64,000 nucleotides of DNA from Pelagibius sp965227505 (GTDB taxonomy: Bacteria > Pseudomonadota > Alphaproteobacteria > Kiloniellales > Kiloniellaceae): the NCBI RefSeq assembly GCF_965227505.1, contig NZ_OZ245757.1, positions 1,984,001 through 2,048,000 on the forward strand, written 5' to 3'. The position numbers and the translations under genes are program-made. Below are positions 54,395-63,726 of this stretch, in pieces. The stretch's first letter is position 1; each line of letters opens with the position of its first letter. The notes under the pieces were generated by a model that saw nothing but the letters and a program-made list of their open reading frames with translations, ran no database searches and had not been told where the DNA came from.

Positions 54395-56236
54395 TTACTG
54401 CTCGGAATCGGCCTCCGTCAGAATGTGTTCCATCAGGCCCAGGGCGACCCGGATCAGCACTTCCCGGCGCGCGGCCTCGTCGCGAATGCGCAGAACCGTC
54501 GCGCGGGCGCCGACAAAGTCTTTCCCGCGGAGCTGCACTGCGGCAACAGCCCCCAAGGCGAAGGCCTGATGGTCACCATCTGAGATGGTTTCCGCCGTGG
54601 CCACCGCCATGTCGGCGTAGCCGGCACGGGCCTGCATGGACGCAACGCCGTGCAGGGCATCGAAGCGATCTTCGGCATCCGGCAGGTCCGAAACGGCGCT
54701 CTGCGCCTCGGCCAACAGGCGCCGCGCCGCGTCATGATCGCCGACGGCGGAGAGATGGCTGGCGACCGACTCCAACGCCGGCGCCCGGTGGCGGCCGGAT
54801 TCAATCCCCCGTGCTGTTGCCAGAGCATCGGCGATCAACGCCGTCGCAACCTGCGCCTCTACCATGCGCAGCAGAACGCCGGCGCGACGCTTTTCATCGG
54901 CGTGCTGTCGGGCCGTCGCGACGGCCTCGTGCAGCAGCGCGCGGGCGCGCCCGCTTTCGCCATCTTTGGCAGCCGCCCGCGCGACCAGCATAAGAGCCTC
55001 GGCCCGCGTCGCCGCACTGCCGATCCGCGCCGCTACGGCTTTGGCATCTTCGAGTTCACCGGCATTCGCCAGGGTCGCCGTCACCTCGTAGAGACCGTTG
55101 TCCCGTACGCCCGCATTGGCGATGCCCGCAACCGTCTTGAACGCCCTTTCGGCGTAGCCTTCTGCAGCCTCGGCAATGGCCAGGCGCACGCGGATCAGAT
55201 CCCCTTGCCGCTCTTCGGCGACAAGGTCCGCGCTTTCCAGAACGACGTCGAAAGACTCGAGTGCAGCCTCTGCGTCGCCCAACCGGGCATGCGCAGCGGC
55301 GATGTGAATGAAGCCGCGCGCAGACTGCTCCGGGTCGCCGATCAGAATGGCATCGGCAAAGGCGCTGACGGGAAATCCGGCTCCTGTCTTGCCAACAACA
55401 ACCGTCAGCAAGGCTGAATCAAGCTGCGCGGGATCGTCGATCCCCTGGGCAAGTGCAGAGGCTTCCGTCAGGATCGCAAGGGTCCGGTCCCGATTCCCGT
55501 CCGCCAGCACAAGCTCGGCCATCCGCCCGAGCGCAGCGACCCTGGCTTCCTCGTCTTCGATGCGTCTGACCGCGGCCAGAGCCGCCTCTACCTCGCCGGC
55601 TCTCACCCGCAAGACTGCAAGGTCCGAGATGACCGCGGCACGAAGGCCGGGCCGCTTGATGCCGCCGATGATCGTAAAGGCGCCCTGCAGATCGTCGTTC
55701 CCGGCCCGGCCGTGGGCGATGTCCGCCAAGGCGTAGTCCCGGGCGTAGTCGGCCCCGATGGTCTCTGCGGTCGCCAGGGCGGCACCCAGGTTGCCGAGAC
55801 TGGCCTGGGAAGCGGCAATCGAGCGCAGTACGTCGTCCCGGAGGTTCGGATTTTCGATTCTGCGGACCGTCGCCAAGGCCCCTTCAACGTCACGCCGGTC
55901 CACCTGCTCCCAGGCAATAAAGCGCAGTGCCTTGGCGCGCTCATTGTTATCTAGGATCGCCGCGGCGGCATCGAGCGCAGCGGTCATCTCGCCGAAATCG
56001 GCCAGCGCCATGGCCAGCTGGCCCTGGACCCAGAGCCTGCGCCTCCCATCTTCGATCTCGCGCACCGAAGCCTCCACCAGACTGCGCAGTGTCTCGATGC
56101 AATGCCGCTCCGGTTGCAGAAAGCAGTCGGGCGGCGCACTGCGGCCAGCCGCCGGGCCTGCGCCAAGGCAGATGACAAGCGCAAGCAGAAGAAGGCCCGG
56201 CTGCCGAAAGGCCGTTCCGCAGGCCGGGCCCGTCAT
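54395..56236 (-). CDS. Secreted helical-repeat (33-residue, TPR-like) protein, paralogue 1 (613 aa)
   Basis: A Sec signal peptide (LLLLALVICLGAG core, to about residue 31) is followed by a conserved Cys pair (Cys about 38 and 46, CFLQPERHC), then about 15 repeats of roughly 33 residues. Consensus: RxxAL..IA..QA..GD...AL.TAR.I..P. This is a superhelix-type, TPR-like solenoid. It is the last gene of an operon of four paralogues and overlaps the previous one as ATGA. Function is unknown; a periplasmic or outer-surface interaction scaffold is inference. Confidence 0.8.
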   Translation of the reverse strand: MTGPACGTAFRQPGLLLLALVICLGAGPAAGRSAPPDCFLQPERHCIETLRSLVEASVREIEDGRRRLWVQGQLAMALADFGEMTAALDAAAAILDNNERAKALRFIAWEQVDRRDVEGALATVRRIENPNLRDDVLRSIAASQASLGNLGAALATAETIGADYARDYALADIAHGRAGNDDLQGAFTIIGGIKRPGLRAAVISDLAVLRVRAGEVEAALAAVRRIEDEEARVAALGRMAELVLADGNRDRTLAILTEASALAQGIDDPAQLDSALLTVVVGKTGAGFPVSAFADAILIGDPEQSARGFIHIAAAHARLGDAEAALESFDVVLESADLVAEERQGDLIRVRLAIAEAAEGYAERAFKTVAGIANAGVRDNGLYEVTATLANAGELEDAKAVAARIGSAATRAEALMLVARAAAKDGESGRARALLHEAVATARQHADEKRRAGVLLRMVEAQVATALIADALATARGIESGRHRAPALESVASHLSAVGDHDAARRLLAEAQSAVSDLPDAEDRFDALHGVASMQARAGYADMAVATAETISDGDHQAFALGAVAAVQLRGKDFVGARATVLRIRDEAARREVLIRVALGLMEHILTEADSEQ

Positions 56237-58032
56237 GGCTGCTCCGGCTCGGCAGCGAAGTGGAGCGCCTCGGCAGTGAAGCTGAGCACTGCCACCTTTG
56301 CGGCCGGATCCTCAAGCAGATGGAGTGTCGCCAGGGCCGCCTCTGCGTCACCCGCCTTCGCGCCCGCAACCACGACATCGCCTATGGTGGCGGCGCGCAG
56401 GCGTTCATCGGCGATGGACGAGGCAACCGCCAGGGCCCCGCGCAGGTCGCCGCTCCCGGCCTGGAAACGGGCCAGGGTCGTTTGCGCAGAGGCGCGCATC
56501 GCGGCGTTCCCGATGTCTTCGACGTTCGTCAGCGCTGCGGCGAAAAACCCGGCCCGCGCCTCGCTTCCGGAGAGATTGAGCAGCAGATTGTCGCGCGCCA
56601 CCGCTTCCAGCGAGTCCGCCTGCGCGCGGATCTCTTGGAACAGCGCCTCTGCCGTCGCAGCGTCGCCGGCCTGGGCGCGCAGCCCCGCAATGTGGCGCAG
56701 CAGGCTCCGGCGAAGGTCGTCGTTCTTGAGCTGCCGGGCCGTTGCAAGGGCTGCCTCCGCCTCACCCGACTGCGCCAGGGTGGTGGCGATGATGTTGAGA
56801 GCCGCGTCATTGACCATCGGATCGTCAATGCGTTGCGCGGTCGCGCGGGCCAAATCGACATAACCTGCTTCCGCCTGCGCCGCGACGATGCGGTTCAGGG
56901 TCATGTCGGCGGTGCGGGCATCGCCGTTGCAGTCTGCCCCCGCGACCGCTTCGTCAAAGACCGCCCGGGCGGAGTCCTCGGCGCCTTCCGCTGTCAGCAT
57001 GAGAGCGAGGCCGCGCAAAGCCTCGGCGCGGCTGCAGCCGTCATCCACCAGCCGGATGGTGGAGAGCGCGCCAGCGGTGTCCCCCGCCTGCCCCTGCATT
57101 GAGGCGATGCGGGTCAGCGCCCAGTTCTGATGTGCGGCGGCCGCAATGCCGCGCGCCGTCGCAAGCGCCGCCGTAATGTCGCCGGTCCTGGCCTCGGCCA
57201 CTGCGACGTGCCCCAGCGCGGAGGCCTGCGCGTTGGGCTCGTCCAACAAACCAGCCGTGCTGCGCGCATCTTCGATCGCGCCGCGATCGGCCTGGCTGCG
57301 CGCTATGTAGCGGTAAAGGAAGTCGCGTTGCCCCAGGTCGTCGACCGCAGCCGCCGTCGCCAGAGCGGCAGTAAAGTCACCGCCATCGGCCTGCGCCATG
57401 CCAACGAGGCGCGAGGCCTCGGCACTGAGCGCAGCGTTGCCCAAGCGCTCGGAAAGTGCCAGGGCCTGTTTCAGGTCGCCGGCGGAAAGCTGGGCAATGA
57501 CAATCCCGCGCAGCGCCGTCGCGCGCAGTTCAGGCTCAGCAATTGCCTCCGCCTCTGCCAGCGCGCCCTCCATATCGCCGGCGGCGGCCCGCGCTTCGAT
57601 GATACTGCTTGCGGCGGCCGCCCTTGCTTGACCATCCGTCAGACCCTGCGCCGTCTCGCGGGCGCCGGCCAGATCACCGGCCAGTGCCTGAGCACCCGCG
57701 ATCTTGGCGATTTCGAAGTCGCGTTGCCCGCCTGCCCTCAGCGCCAACGCGGCGGAGCGGGCGCCTTCGTAGTCTTCGGTCGCGAGCCGCGCGGCAACAA
57801 CGGTGAGGAGGGCCGCCTCGCGGTTCTCACGGTTTTGGATGGCGGTCGCAAGAGCCTGTGCCTCCGCGAAGAGGACCGCTGTGCAGGCAGGCTGTGGGTC
57901 GCTGATGCAGGCCGCCAGCTCTTGCGGGTCGGTCATCACGTCATCGGCCTGCGGAGCCTGCCATGCCAGGAAGGCAGCGAAAGCAAGGGCGGAGACAATC
58001 GATCCACCCTGCAAAAGCCTGCGGCTGTCCAT
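56233..58032 (-). CDS. Secreted helical-repeat protein, paralogue 2 (599 aa)
   Basis: Signal-like N-terminus (IVSALAFAAFLAWQAPQA, cleavage near residue 30), then the conserved ACISDPQPAC pair and the same 33-residue repeats, e.g. RAAAASSIIEARAAAGDMEGALAEAEAI and RDFLYRYIARSQADRGAIEDARSTAGLL style units. Some units are lengthened by 6-8 residues. ATG at 58032 with AGGAG upstream. It is 70 bases from the preceding paralogue. Paralogues share architecture but low identity, so duplication is old. Confidence 0.8.
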   Translation of the reverse strand: MDSRRLLQGGSIVSALAFAAFLAWQAPQADDVMTDPQELAACISDPQPACTAVLFAEAQALATAIQNRENREAALLTVVAARLATEDYEGARSAALALRAGGQRDFEIAKIAGAQALAGDLAGARETAQGLTDGQARAAAASSIIEARAAAGDMEGALAEAEAIAEPELRATALRGIVIAQLSAGDLKQALALSERLGNAALSAEASRLVGMAQADGGDFTAALATAAAVDDLGQRDFLYRYIARSQADRGAIEDARSTAGLLDEPNAQASALGHVAVAEARTGDITAALATARGIAAAAHQNWALTRIASMQGQAGDTAGALSTIRLVDDGCSRAEALRGLALMLTAEGAEDSARAVFDEAVAGADCNGDARTADMTLNRIVAAQAEAGYVDLARATAQRIDDPMVNDAALNIIATTLAQSGEAEAALATARQLKNDDLRRSLLRHIAGLRAQAGDAATAEALFQEIRAQADSLEAVARDNLLLNLSGSEARAGFFAAALTNVEDIGNAAMRASAQTTLARFQAGSGDLRGALAVASSIADERLRAATIGDVVVAGAKAGDAEAALATLHLLEDPAAKVAVLSFTAEALHFAAEPEQP

Positions 58033-58102
58033 GTAAATGCTCCTTTGCTTGCGCTGGGCTGCGGGCCGGGGAACCCCAACGATGCATCATGGGCCGGCAC
58101 GC

Positions 58103-59905
58103 CTACTTGGCGGTGGGCGTGAGTGTGGGCGCGAGTGTGGGCGTGGGCACCAACAACAGGGCCGCGGTACCCAGGGCCAGGGCGCGCGACCGGGCGTCCG
58201 GCGCAGCCTGGGCCATGGCAACGGCCGCCTCCAGGTTCTCCGCCACGGTGATGCCATGCAGGGCGCGATCCCAGGCAACGGCCCGCTGCTCCGCCGAGGC
58301 GATCTCGGCAAGGTTTGCAGTCAGCGCGGCGATGTCGCCGGCAACCGCCAGTTCGGCAATGACACCGGCCACCGCCATGTCGCGGACCTCCTCGCCCTCG
58401 GCCGCCCGGGCGGTTTCCAAGGCAGCGGCGTAAAGGCCGGCTTCGGCCTGCTGAAGGGCAAGGGCGTTCAGGTCATGATCCCTTTCATGCCCGCGCGGAC
58501 TTTCGTCCGCCATCAGCCGAGCCCGGGCGAAGATCGCCTGCGCTTCTTCCCGCCCACCTGCCTTGGCGTGAGCCACCGCGAGCTGCCCCAGAAACTCGGC
58601 ACGACGCCTTGCATCGGCGATCTCCTCAACAGTGGCGAGGGCCGCACCGAGCGCTCCCGCCGTGATCTGCTGCGTCGACACCTGGCCGAGCGCCGCGTCG
58701 CGCTGGTCTTCGATCTCGATGCTCCGGGCAATCGCCAGCGCCGCCTGGCGATCTGCGAACTGAGACTGTGCGCCGGCGATCCGCACCAGGGCCATGGCTT
58801 TCCGTTCGGGCTCTTGTACGGACTGCGCGAGGCGGAGTGCCTCCTCAAAGGCCGCCTGGGCGGCAAAGGCATCGGCGCCCTCGCTGGCCGCCACCAAGCC
58901 CATGTCGACAAACGCCAAGGCGCGGCGCAGCGGATCCTCGATACGGCCGGCGGCTGCCCAGGCAGCCTCGTTCGCACCTTCCACCGCCAGCCGGCCAGCA
59001 ACAACAGCGAAAGCCTGGTTGCGCAGCCCGGCATCGTCGATCTTCCCCGCAACCGCCAGAGCCTCATCCGATGCGCCTCTTTCCGCCGCGCCCATTGCGA
59101 CAAAGGCCAGGGCAAGACTGCGGGACTGCGGGTTGGCGACGCGCCCGGCGGTGGCAAGCGCCTCGTCCGTTGTCGCCAGCTGGGCTTGCCGGGCGGCGAT
59201 ATGGTGCAGAAAGCCGTCGCGCTGCTCGCTTTCTGGAATCATTTCCGCCAGAGCCAGGGCCGTTTCAAAGTCACCGGCATCGGCTATGGAACCGGCGATG
59301 GCACCCAGGGCAGCGGCGCGCACCGACGGTTCTTGAATCGAAAGGGCCGTCTCGCGGGCACTCTCGAAATCGCCGGAGGCCGCCTCCGCCATGGCGATAA
59401 GGTTCAGCATCCACAAGCGGCTGCCGGTATCCTCGATCTCTCGAAGGGTGGCCTTGGCTGCCCGGAGTGCCACGCCCGCGCCTGCCTCGGACCCCGCCTG
59501 CACCAGCGCCGAAATCCGCTGCTGGGGGTTTTCAATCCGCCCGGCGGTTTCCACGGCGCCCTCCGGATCGCCGCCCGCGGACTGCGCCTCGACCAAGCGC
59601 GTCAGCCAGAAGTCACGCTGTCCCGGATCATCAAGTCGGAGCAGCACCGCACGCGCCCGATCGTAGGCGCCGATGGCGGCATAACCCTGGGCAATGCTCT
59701 GCAGAACGAGGCCGGGCTGACCCTCTTCGCCGACGCCCTCAAGAGCATCCAACGCCTCGGAGAGAAAGGTTTCCGCACAGGCCGGCTGCGGCGCCGCGAA
59801 ACAAGCGCGCAAGTTCGCCGCCGAGGCCGCGCTTCCCATGTCTGCCGCAAGGACGGCTGCTGTCAGAATCCCAAGAGGGCAGGGTATCCGTCTGTGCTGT
59901 GTCAT
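58103..59905 (-). CDS. Secreted helical-repeat protein, paralogue 3, with Pro-Thr tail (600 aa)
   Basis: Signal peptide (PLGILTAAVLAADMGSAASA) and conserved ACFAAPQPAC pair precede about 16 repeats of 33 residues. The C-terminus is a short repetitive PTPTLAPTLTPTAK tail, absent from the other three. The ATG at 59905 has GAGGAG 5 bases upstream; an earlier in-frame ATG at 59977 would overlap the preceding gene and lacks a signal peptide at the right place. Unknown function, same operon. Confidence 0.8.
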   Translation of the reverse strand: MTQHRRIPCPLGILTAAVLAADMGSAASAANLRACFAAPQPACAETFLSEALDALEGVGEEGQPGLVLQSIAQGYAAIGAYDRARAVLLRLDDPGQRDFWLTRLVEAQSAGGDPEGAVETAGRIENPQQRISALVQAGSEAGAGVALRAAKATLREIEDTGSRLWMLNLIAMAEAASGDFESARETALSIQEPSVRAAALGAIAGSIADAGDFETALALAEMIPESEQRDGFLHHIAARQAQLATTDEALATAGRVANPQSRSLALAFVAMGAAERGASDEALAVAGKIDDAGLRNQAFAVVAGRLAVEGANEAAWAAAGRIEDPLRRALAFVDMGLVAASEGADAFAAQAAFEEALRLAQSVQEPERKAMALVRIAGAQSQFADRQAALAIARSIEIEDQRDAALGQVSTQQITAGALGAALATVEEIADARRRAEFLGQLAVAHAKAGGREEAQAIFARARLMADESPRGHERDHDLNALALQQAEAGLYAAALETARAAEGEEVRDMAVAGVIAELAVAGDIAALTANLAEIASAEQRAVAWDRALHGITVAENLEAAVAMAQAAPDARSRALALGTAALLLVPTPTLAPTLTPTAK

Positions 59906-59957
59906 CACTGCTCCTCGAGCTGGCCGGTCCGACGTGGCCGCAACGATGGTGTCGCCC

Positions 59958-61724
59958 TCACCGTGCAACGAGTTCAATGACGATCATTGCCAGCAGGCGT
60001 GCGCGCAGCGCGCCGTCGCCGACTTCGCGAACCGCTGCGGACATGCCGGTGAAATTGCCGCCCTTGGCCAGCGCCATGGCGATGGACCAAAGCGCCTCGT
60101 AGCGTGCATTGGGGTCGCCAAGCCCGCGCGCCGTGGCAAAAGCCGCCTGAAGATCGCCATCCTGGGCCTGCAGCCGGGCGACGTAGGCAGCCGCGCGGGC
60201 GCGCAGCGCGCCGTCGCCGATACGTTCGAGCTCGGCAAGCCCGGCCTCCGCGAAACCCGATTCCACCTGGCTTTCCGCCAGGTTGCTGCGCAGCCGGTCG
60301 GCCATCCAGGCCTCCGACGGGTCTGCGCTCAGTTCCTCGGCCAGCGCACGCACTTCCGAGAAGACCTGCGCCGCCGCTTCTTTCTCGCCAGCCGCAGCGC
60401 GCTTCTTTGCAATGTCGACCAAGGTCTGCGCGCGCGTTTCGGGATAGGCGATGCTGCGGGCCGTCACGAGGGCCGCCCGGGGATCACCGTCCTCCAGCTG
60501 GCCGTCGGCCACGGCCCTCAGCGCTTCATCGCGTGTGGGACCCTCCGCGATCATGGCGGCCGTCGCCAGCGCAAGATCGGCGTAGCCGCTGGCGGACTGC
60601 GACACGATCACCTGGCTGAGCAGAAAGTCCCGCGTGCGCTGGTCCTCAATGCTTCCGGCGACGGCGACAGTCTCCAGGAACAACGCCCGCACGCGCTGCC
60701 CGCCGCGCCCGGCCTCTTCCGCTGCGAGCTGGCGCAGCGTATCGGCACGCTCGTCGACTGTTTCGATGCTGCGCGCGGTCTCCAGGGCACGGTCGAGCTG
60801 ACCGGAATCGGCGAGATCCAAAGCAATGCGCCACCGCGTGCGCGCCCGGGTATGCGGAAACTCGATGCGGCCCGCTGTGTCCAACGCCTCCGCGAAGTCA
60901 CCGGCCTTGCTCTGCGCCGCCGCGATAAACATCAGCGCCGAGCCGCGCCCGACGGGGCTGCCGATGCGTGCAGCCGTGGCAACGGCCTCCGCAATCGCGC
61001 CGGCTTCGGTCTGGGCAATGACAATGAAGCCCATGGTACTGGCACGACGCGGCGCCAGCTCAATGGTATCCGCAGTTCTCAGGGCCGCGTCGAAATCACC
61101 GGCCTGCGCCTGCGCCCGGGCGATGTGGTCGCGGACTTCGTCCAACGCCTCTTCGCGGTCTGCCGCAGCGGCACTGGCACGCGCCGCGGCGTAGTCGCCG
61201 GCACGCGCCTGGATCATCGCGATGTGCGACAGCAACATCGATCGGGCGCCGGGCCTTTCGACGGCCGCGGCGCTGGCGCGGACCGCCTCGTAAAGGCCCG
61301 CCATGGCCTGATGGTTGGCAATATCAAAAAGGGCCGCATCCCGGTGTTCCGGTGTTTCGATGGTCCGGGCGGCAGCGAAGGCTTCGGCGAAGAAGCCGGC
61401 TTTGGCCTGCTCGGAGACAACGAGCTGCATGGCAAAGCCGCGGGTGTCGCCGGAACTGATCGTCCTCGCGGTGGCGAGAGCCGTATCGAACGCGCCGGCC
61501 TTGGCCTGGGCGAAAGCCACGTCAAGCAGCGCCTGCCCGCGCAGAGCTTCGTCTTCCACCGAGCTTGCGGCGGCAAGAGCGTCAGCCAGCAGCAGTTCCG
61601 CGCAGGACGTGTCTGCAGCTTCGGCGCAACCACCCGCTCCCGGCGCGGCAGCGGCAAGGGTTGGGCTGCAGACCGCAAGCATGACCGCGGCGATGGCAAC
61701 GGCCCGCTGTGTGTACACTCTCAT
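59958..61724 (-). CDS. Secreted helical-repeat protein, paralogue 4 (588 aa)
   Basis: Clear signal peptide (MRVYTQRAVAIAAVMLAVCSPTLAAAA, cleavage near 27), conserved GCAEAADTSC, then the most regular repeats of the set. Units are almost exactly 33 residues, beginning at Arg: RGFAMQLVVSEQAKAGFF..., RASTMGFIVIAQTEAGA..., RGSALMFIAAAQSKAGD.... First of the four solenoid genes, 127 bases after the LCCL gene on the same strand. No catalytic motif is visible. Confidence 0.82.
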   Translation of the reverse strand: MRVYTQRAVAIAAVMLAVCSPTLAAAAPGAGGCAEAADTSCAELLLADALAAASSVEDEALRGQALLDVAFAQAKAGAFDTALATARTISSGDTRGFAMQLVVSEQAKAGFFAEAFAAARTIETPEHRDAALFDIANHQAMAGLYEAVRASAAAVERPGARSMLLSHIAMIQARAGDYAAARASAAAADREEALDEVRDHIARAQAQAGDFDAALRTADTIELAPRRASTMGFIVIAQTEAGAIAEAVATAARIGSPVGRGSALMFIAAAQSKAGDFAEALDTAGRIEFPHTRARTRWRIALDLADSGQLDRALETARSIETVDERADTLRQLAAEEAGRGGQRVRALFLETVAVAGSIEDQRTRDFLLSQVIVSQSASGYADLALATAAMIAEGPTRDEALRAVADGQLEDGDPRAALVTARSIAYPETRAQTLVDIAKKRAAAGEKEAAAQVFSEVRALAEELSADPSEAWMADRLRSNLAESQVESGFAEAGLAELERIGDGALRARAAAYVARLQAQDGDLQAAFATARGLGDPNARYEALWSIAMALAKGGNFTGMSAAVREVGDGALRARLLAMIVIELVAR

Positions 61725-61798
61725 TGCGCGTCCTCTTTGATTTCGGAAGGCATGGCCGGCGGCGCGGCGCGGAAAGGGCGCCGCTGGAAGGACGGAAG

Positions 61799-61827
61799 CG
61801 GCGGCGGACCCGGGGGACCCGCCGCCG
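61799..61827 (-). promoter_or_regulatory. GC-rich stem-loop between the LCCL gene and the first solenoid gene
   Basis: CGGCGGCGG (61799-61807) and CCGCCGCCG (61819-61827) form a 9-base perfect stem around an 11-base loop that itself contains CCC/GGG. No T-run follows on either strand. As in the two sugar operons of this window, such a hairpin after a first, secreted-protein gene would favour its expression over the downstream genes. Confidence 0.5.
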
Positions 61828-61851
61828 CCAGCCTCACGCGTTACGCCGACA

Positions 61852-62670
61852 TCAGTTCTGGAGCGGCGCAGCGGTTGCGCGCAGCGGTGCGTCGACGAAG
61901 GAGATGGTGGTGTGGCCGCCGCCGCCGTTCTTGGTCTCGACGCCGTTGCGGATGGAACCGACCAGCTTCTTCATGCCCGGGTCGATCTGCACGTTGACCA
62001 GGCCGCCTTCAGCCGTGGTGATCTTGCCGGCATGGACCGCGGCCAGGCAGACGATGGAGTTGAAGGCGTAGGAGTCGGTGCCGACGACGCGGCGCATGCG
62101 CAGGTCGCCGGGCGCGGCCGGGCAGTTGAAGGTCATCACCTGGCCCTTGAGGTCCTTGTTGGCCAGCCCGGTGCCGGTGAACTTGGCATCCCACTTCAGG
62201 CGCGGGATGTAGTCCTGGCGCGCCTCGTCGGCCGCCGCCGCGCTCTCGGCATCGACGAAGACCATGGAGCGCTGGGTGCCCGGCAGGCTGGCGCTGTCGA
62301 CGCCGTTGCGGCTGCTGCCGGTGTAGGCCTCCAGGCCGGGGTTGAGCTGGATCATGACCTGGCCGCCGTCTTCGGTGGTGATCTTGCCGGCATGCAGGGC
62401 GGCGACGCAGATCGCGTTGTCGCTGGGATAGGCGTCGGTGCCGTAGACCTGCTCCATGGTGTCGCGCACCGAATGGGGCGGGCAGGCAACCGAGAAGCGC
62501 TGGCCGATGAACTTGTCGCTGTCGACCTGGAACTTCTTCAGCGCCGTGTCCCACTCGATCTCGGGGACCACCACTTCCTTATCCTGGGCCTGGGCCTCGG
62601 TGGTCAGCCCACCAGCAAAAGACATTCCGACAACAGAGACGGCAGCGACAAGGCTCAATTTGCGAAACAT
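61852..62670 (-). CDS. Secreted protein with two LCCL domains (272 aa)
   Basis: Signal peptide (MFRKLSLVAAVSVVGMSFAG...AQA, cleavage near residue 28) then two homologous LCCL domains, at about 55-150 and 170-265. Each has the AC/NCP opening (VACPPHSV, FNCPAAPG), Y-S-D/N-I-CxAAxHAGKITT, GG and a later SxRNGVxS. Two cysteines per domain. LCCL is best known from animal Factor C and cochlin. ATG at 62670 with GAGGTATT ribosome-binding site; leads the solenoid operon. Ligand unknown; cell-surface carbohydrate or lipid binding is inference. Confidence 0.88.
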   Translation of the reverse strand: MFRKLSLVAAVSVVGMSFAGGLTTEAQAQDKEVVVPEIEWDTALKKFQVDSDKFIGQRFSVACPPHSVRDTMEQVYGTDAYPSDNAICVAALHAGKITTEDGGQVMIQLNPGLEAYTGSSRNGVDSASLPGTQRSMVFVDAESAAAADEARQDYIPRLKWDAKFTGTGLANKDLKGQVMTFNCPAAPGDLRMRRVVGTDSYAFNSIVCLAAVHAGKITTAEGGLVNVQIDPGMKKLVGSIRNGVETKNGGGGHTTISFVDAPLRATAAPLQN

Positions 62671-63543
62671 AATACCTCGATCTCCTATGCTTGGGTTGCG
62701 ATAACATTCTGAAAAAACAAAAAGAACGGTCACTTCAGGGAAACCCTCTCGGCCGCCGCCGCCGTGGCGGCAGCGCGCGTTGAGTGGGTGCGATAAGTGG
62801 CGGGTGAGCGCTGCAATCCGGTACGTCGGTTCGTGCCATCGAGCGGCACAACAGACCTGGCCGTCACTGCCCTTTCGGTGCTGTCCGCAGCGGCGTGGCC
62901 CCGTCAGTGCCGGGCCGCCGATCTCGGGGACCGGCAGCAGCCAGCGCTTGGTCTTCAGCGAAGACGCCGCCTGCTGAAAGCAAGACTATGTCGGGGTGTG
63001 GCCGTGTCAGACTGTGCGCAAAGCCATCAAAGGCGGCGCAGCGTCACCCGGGCACTCAGCTCAGAGCAAGACATCCCCAGCCGACGGCACGCGCGTGCGC
63101 GGCGGCGCCGAGTCTTCCGACCCGGGGACTCCGGGCGCGTCGTCTCGGGACGCGTGGTCTTTGGATAAGGGGGTCGCAGGGGATATGGCTTGCGTGGAAG
63201 AATTCGGTGTTGCTCATTCCAGTCCTCACGGTCGTAGCATGATGACGGAGCAAGGCTGTCGCCTCGCAAAGCAGCCCCAGGTTCCTCCACCAAAACCTCA
63301 GGAGCTTCCGCTCGGGCGGTGTTCTAGCAAAACCCGAAGCGGATTTCAGCCCCTTTATCGTTTCAGTTCTGTAACCGCAGCGTTGTGTCGTCTCGAAGGG
63401 AGTAGCGCCAGACGCGAATCGCACCCCGAAAGCGGTAGGCAGCCAACTGAAATCGCGCCGCCAAGGGCGCGTCACCGGCTGCGGTCAGGCGATCATGAGA
63501 TCAAAAGGGCCAGGAGGTCGGAAGGGCCGGGCGGTCGGCAGGA
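62671..63543. other. Long spacer between the LCCL gene and the tRNA; no convincing gene
   Basis: Short open frames exist on both strands, but composition is Arg/Pro/Ser-rich in all frames, none has a plausible ribosome-binding site or recognised domain, and some run over the tRNA. A GC hairpin around 62750-62775 and AT-rich DNA at about 62695-62725 (probable promoter of the LCCL operon) are the only features. It could be a degraded gene. Confidence 0.5.
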
Positions 63544-63619
63544 TGGTGGGCCCGGCAGGATTCGAACCTGCGACAACACCGTTATGAGCGGTGGGTTCTA
63601 ACCGCTGAACTACGGGCCC
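63544..63619 (-). tRNA. tRNA with CAT anticodon, probably tRNA-Ile2 (lysidine) rather than elongator tRNA-Met
   Basis: The minus strand folds as a cloverleaf: acceptor GGGCCCG, D-arm GTTC..GAAC, anticodon stem CACCG/CGGTG around loop CTCATAA (anticodon CAT), T-arm GCAGG-TTCGAAT-CCTGC and encoded CCA. The G-rich acceptor and the D-loop resemble tRNA-Ile2, whose C34 is modified to lysidine by TilS, more than tRNA-Met. By sequence alone this distinction is probable, not certain. Confidence 0.9.
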
Positions 63620-63726
63620 GGCGCCATTGTGCCCCTGCAAGCCCATAGATCAAGTGAATTGCCGGTCCGCCCCAGACGAAGCAGACGAAGGCCGGGGCGA
63701 CGACCGGGGCTGCCTGCCGGCGGACT

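Noticed and set aside
54395..61724. Repetitive DNA as a CRISPR or tandem-repeat array
   Set aside because: The periodicity is at protein level with 33-codon units of low DNA identity; there are no constant repeats and spacers.
59838..61997. 719-codon open frame on the plus strand
   Set aside because: It is antisense to two solenoid genes with signal peptides and regular repeats. Its Arg/Gly/His-rich translation has no domain; long antisense frames are expected in GC-rich coding DNA.
63056..63475. 139-codon open frame in the spacer left of the tRNA
   Set aside because: No recognisable motif, no ribosome-binding site, Arg/Trp-rich composition. A decayed gene cannot be excluded.
62996..63601. 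Open frame ending RIRTCDNTVMSGGF
   Set aside because: The C-terminus is a translation of the tRNA gene region, a frequent annotation artefact.
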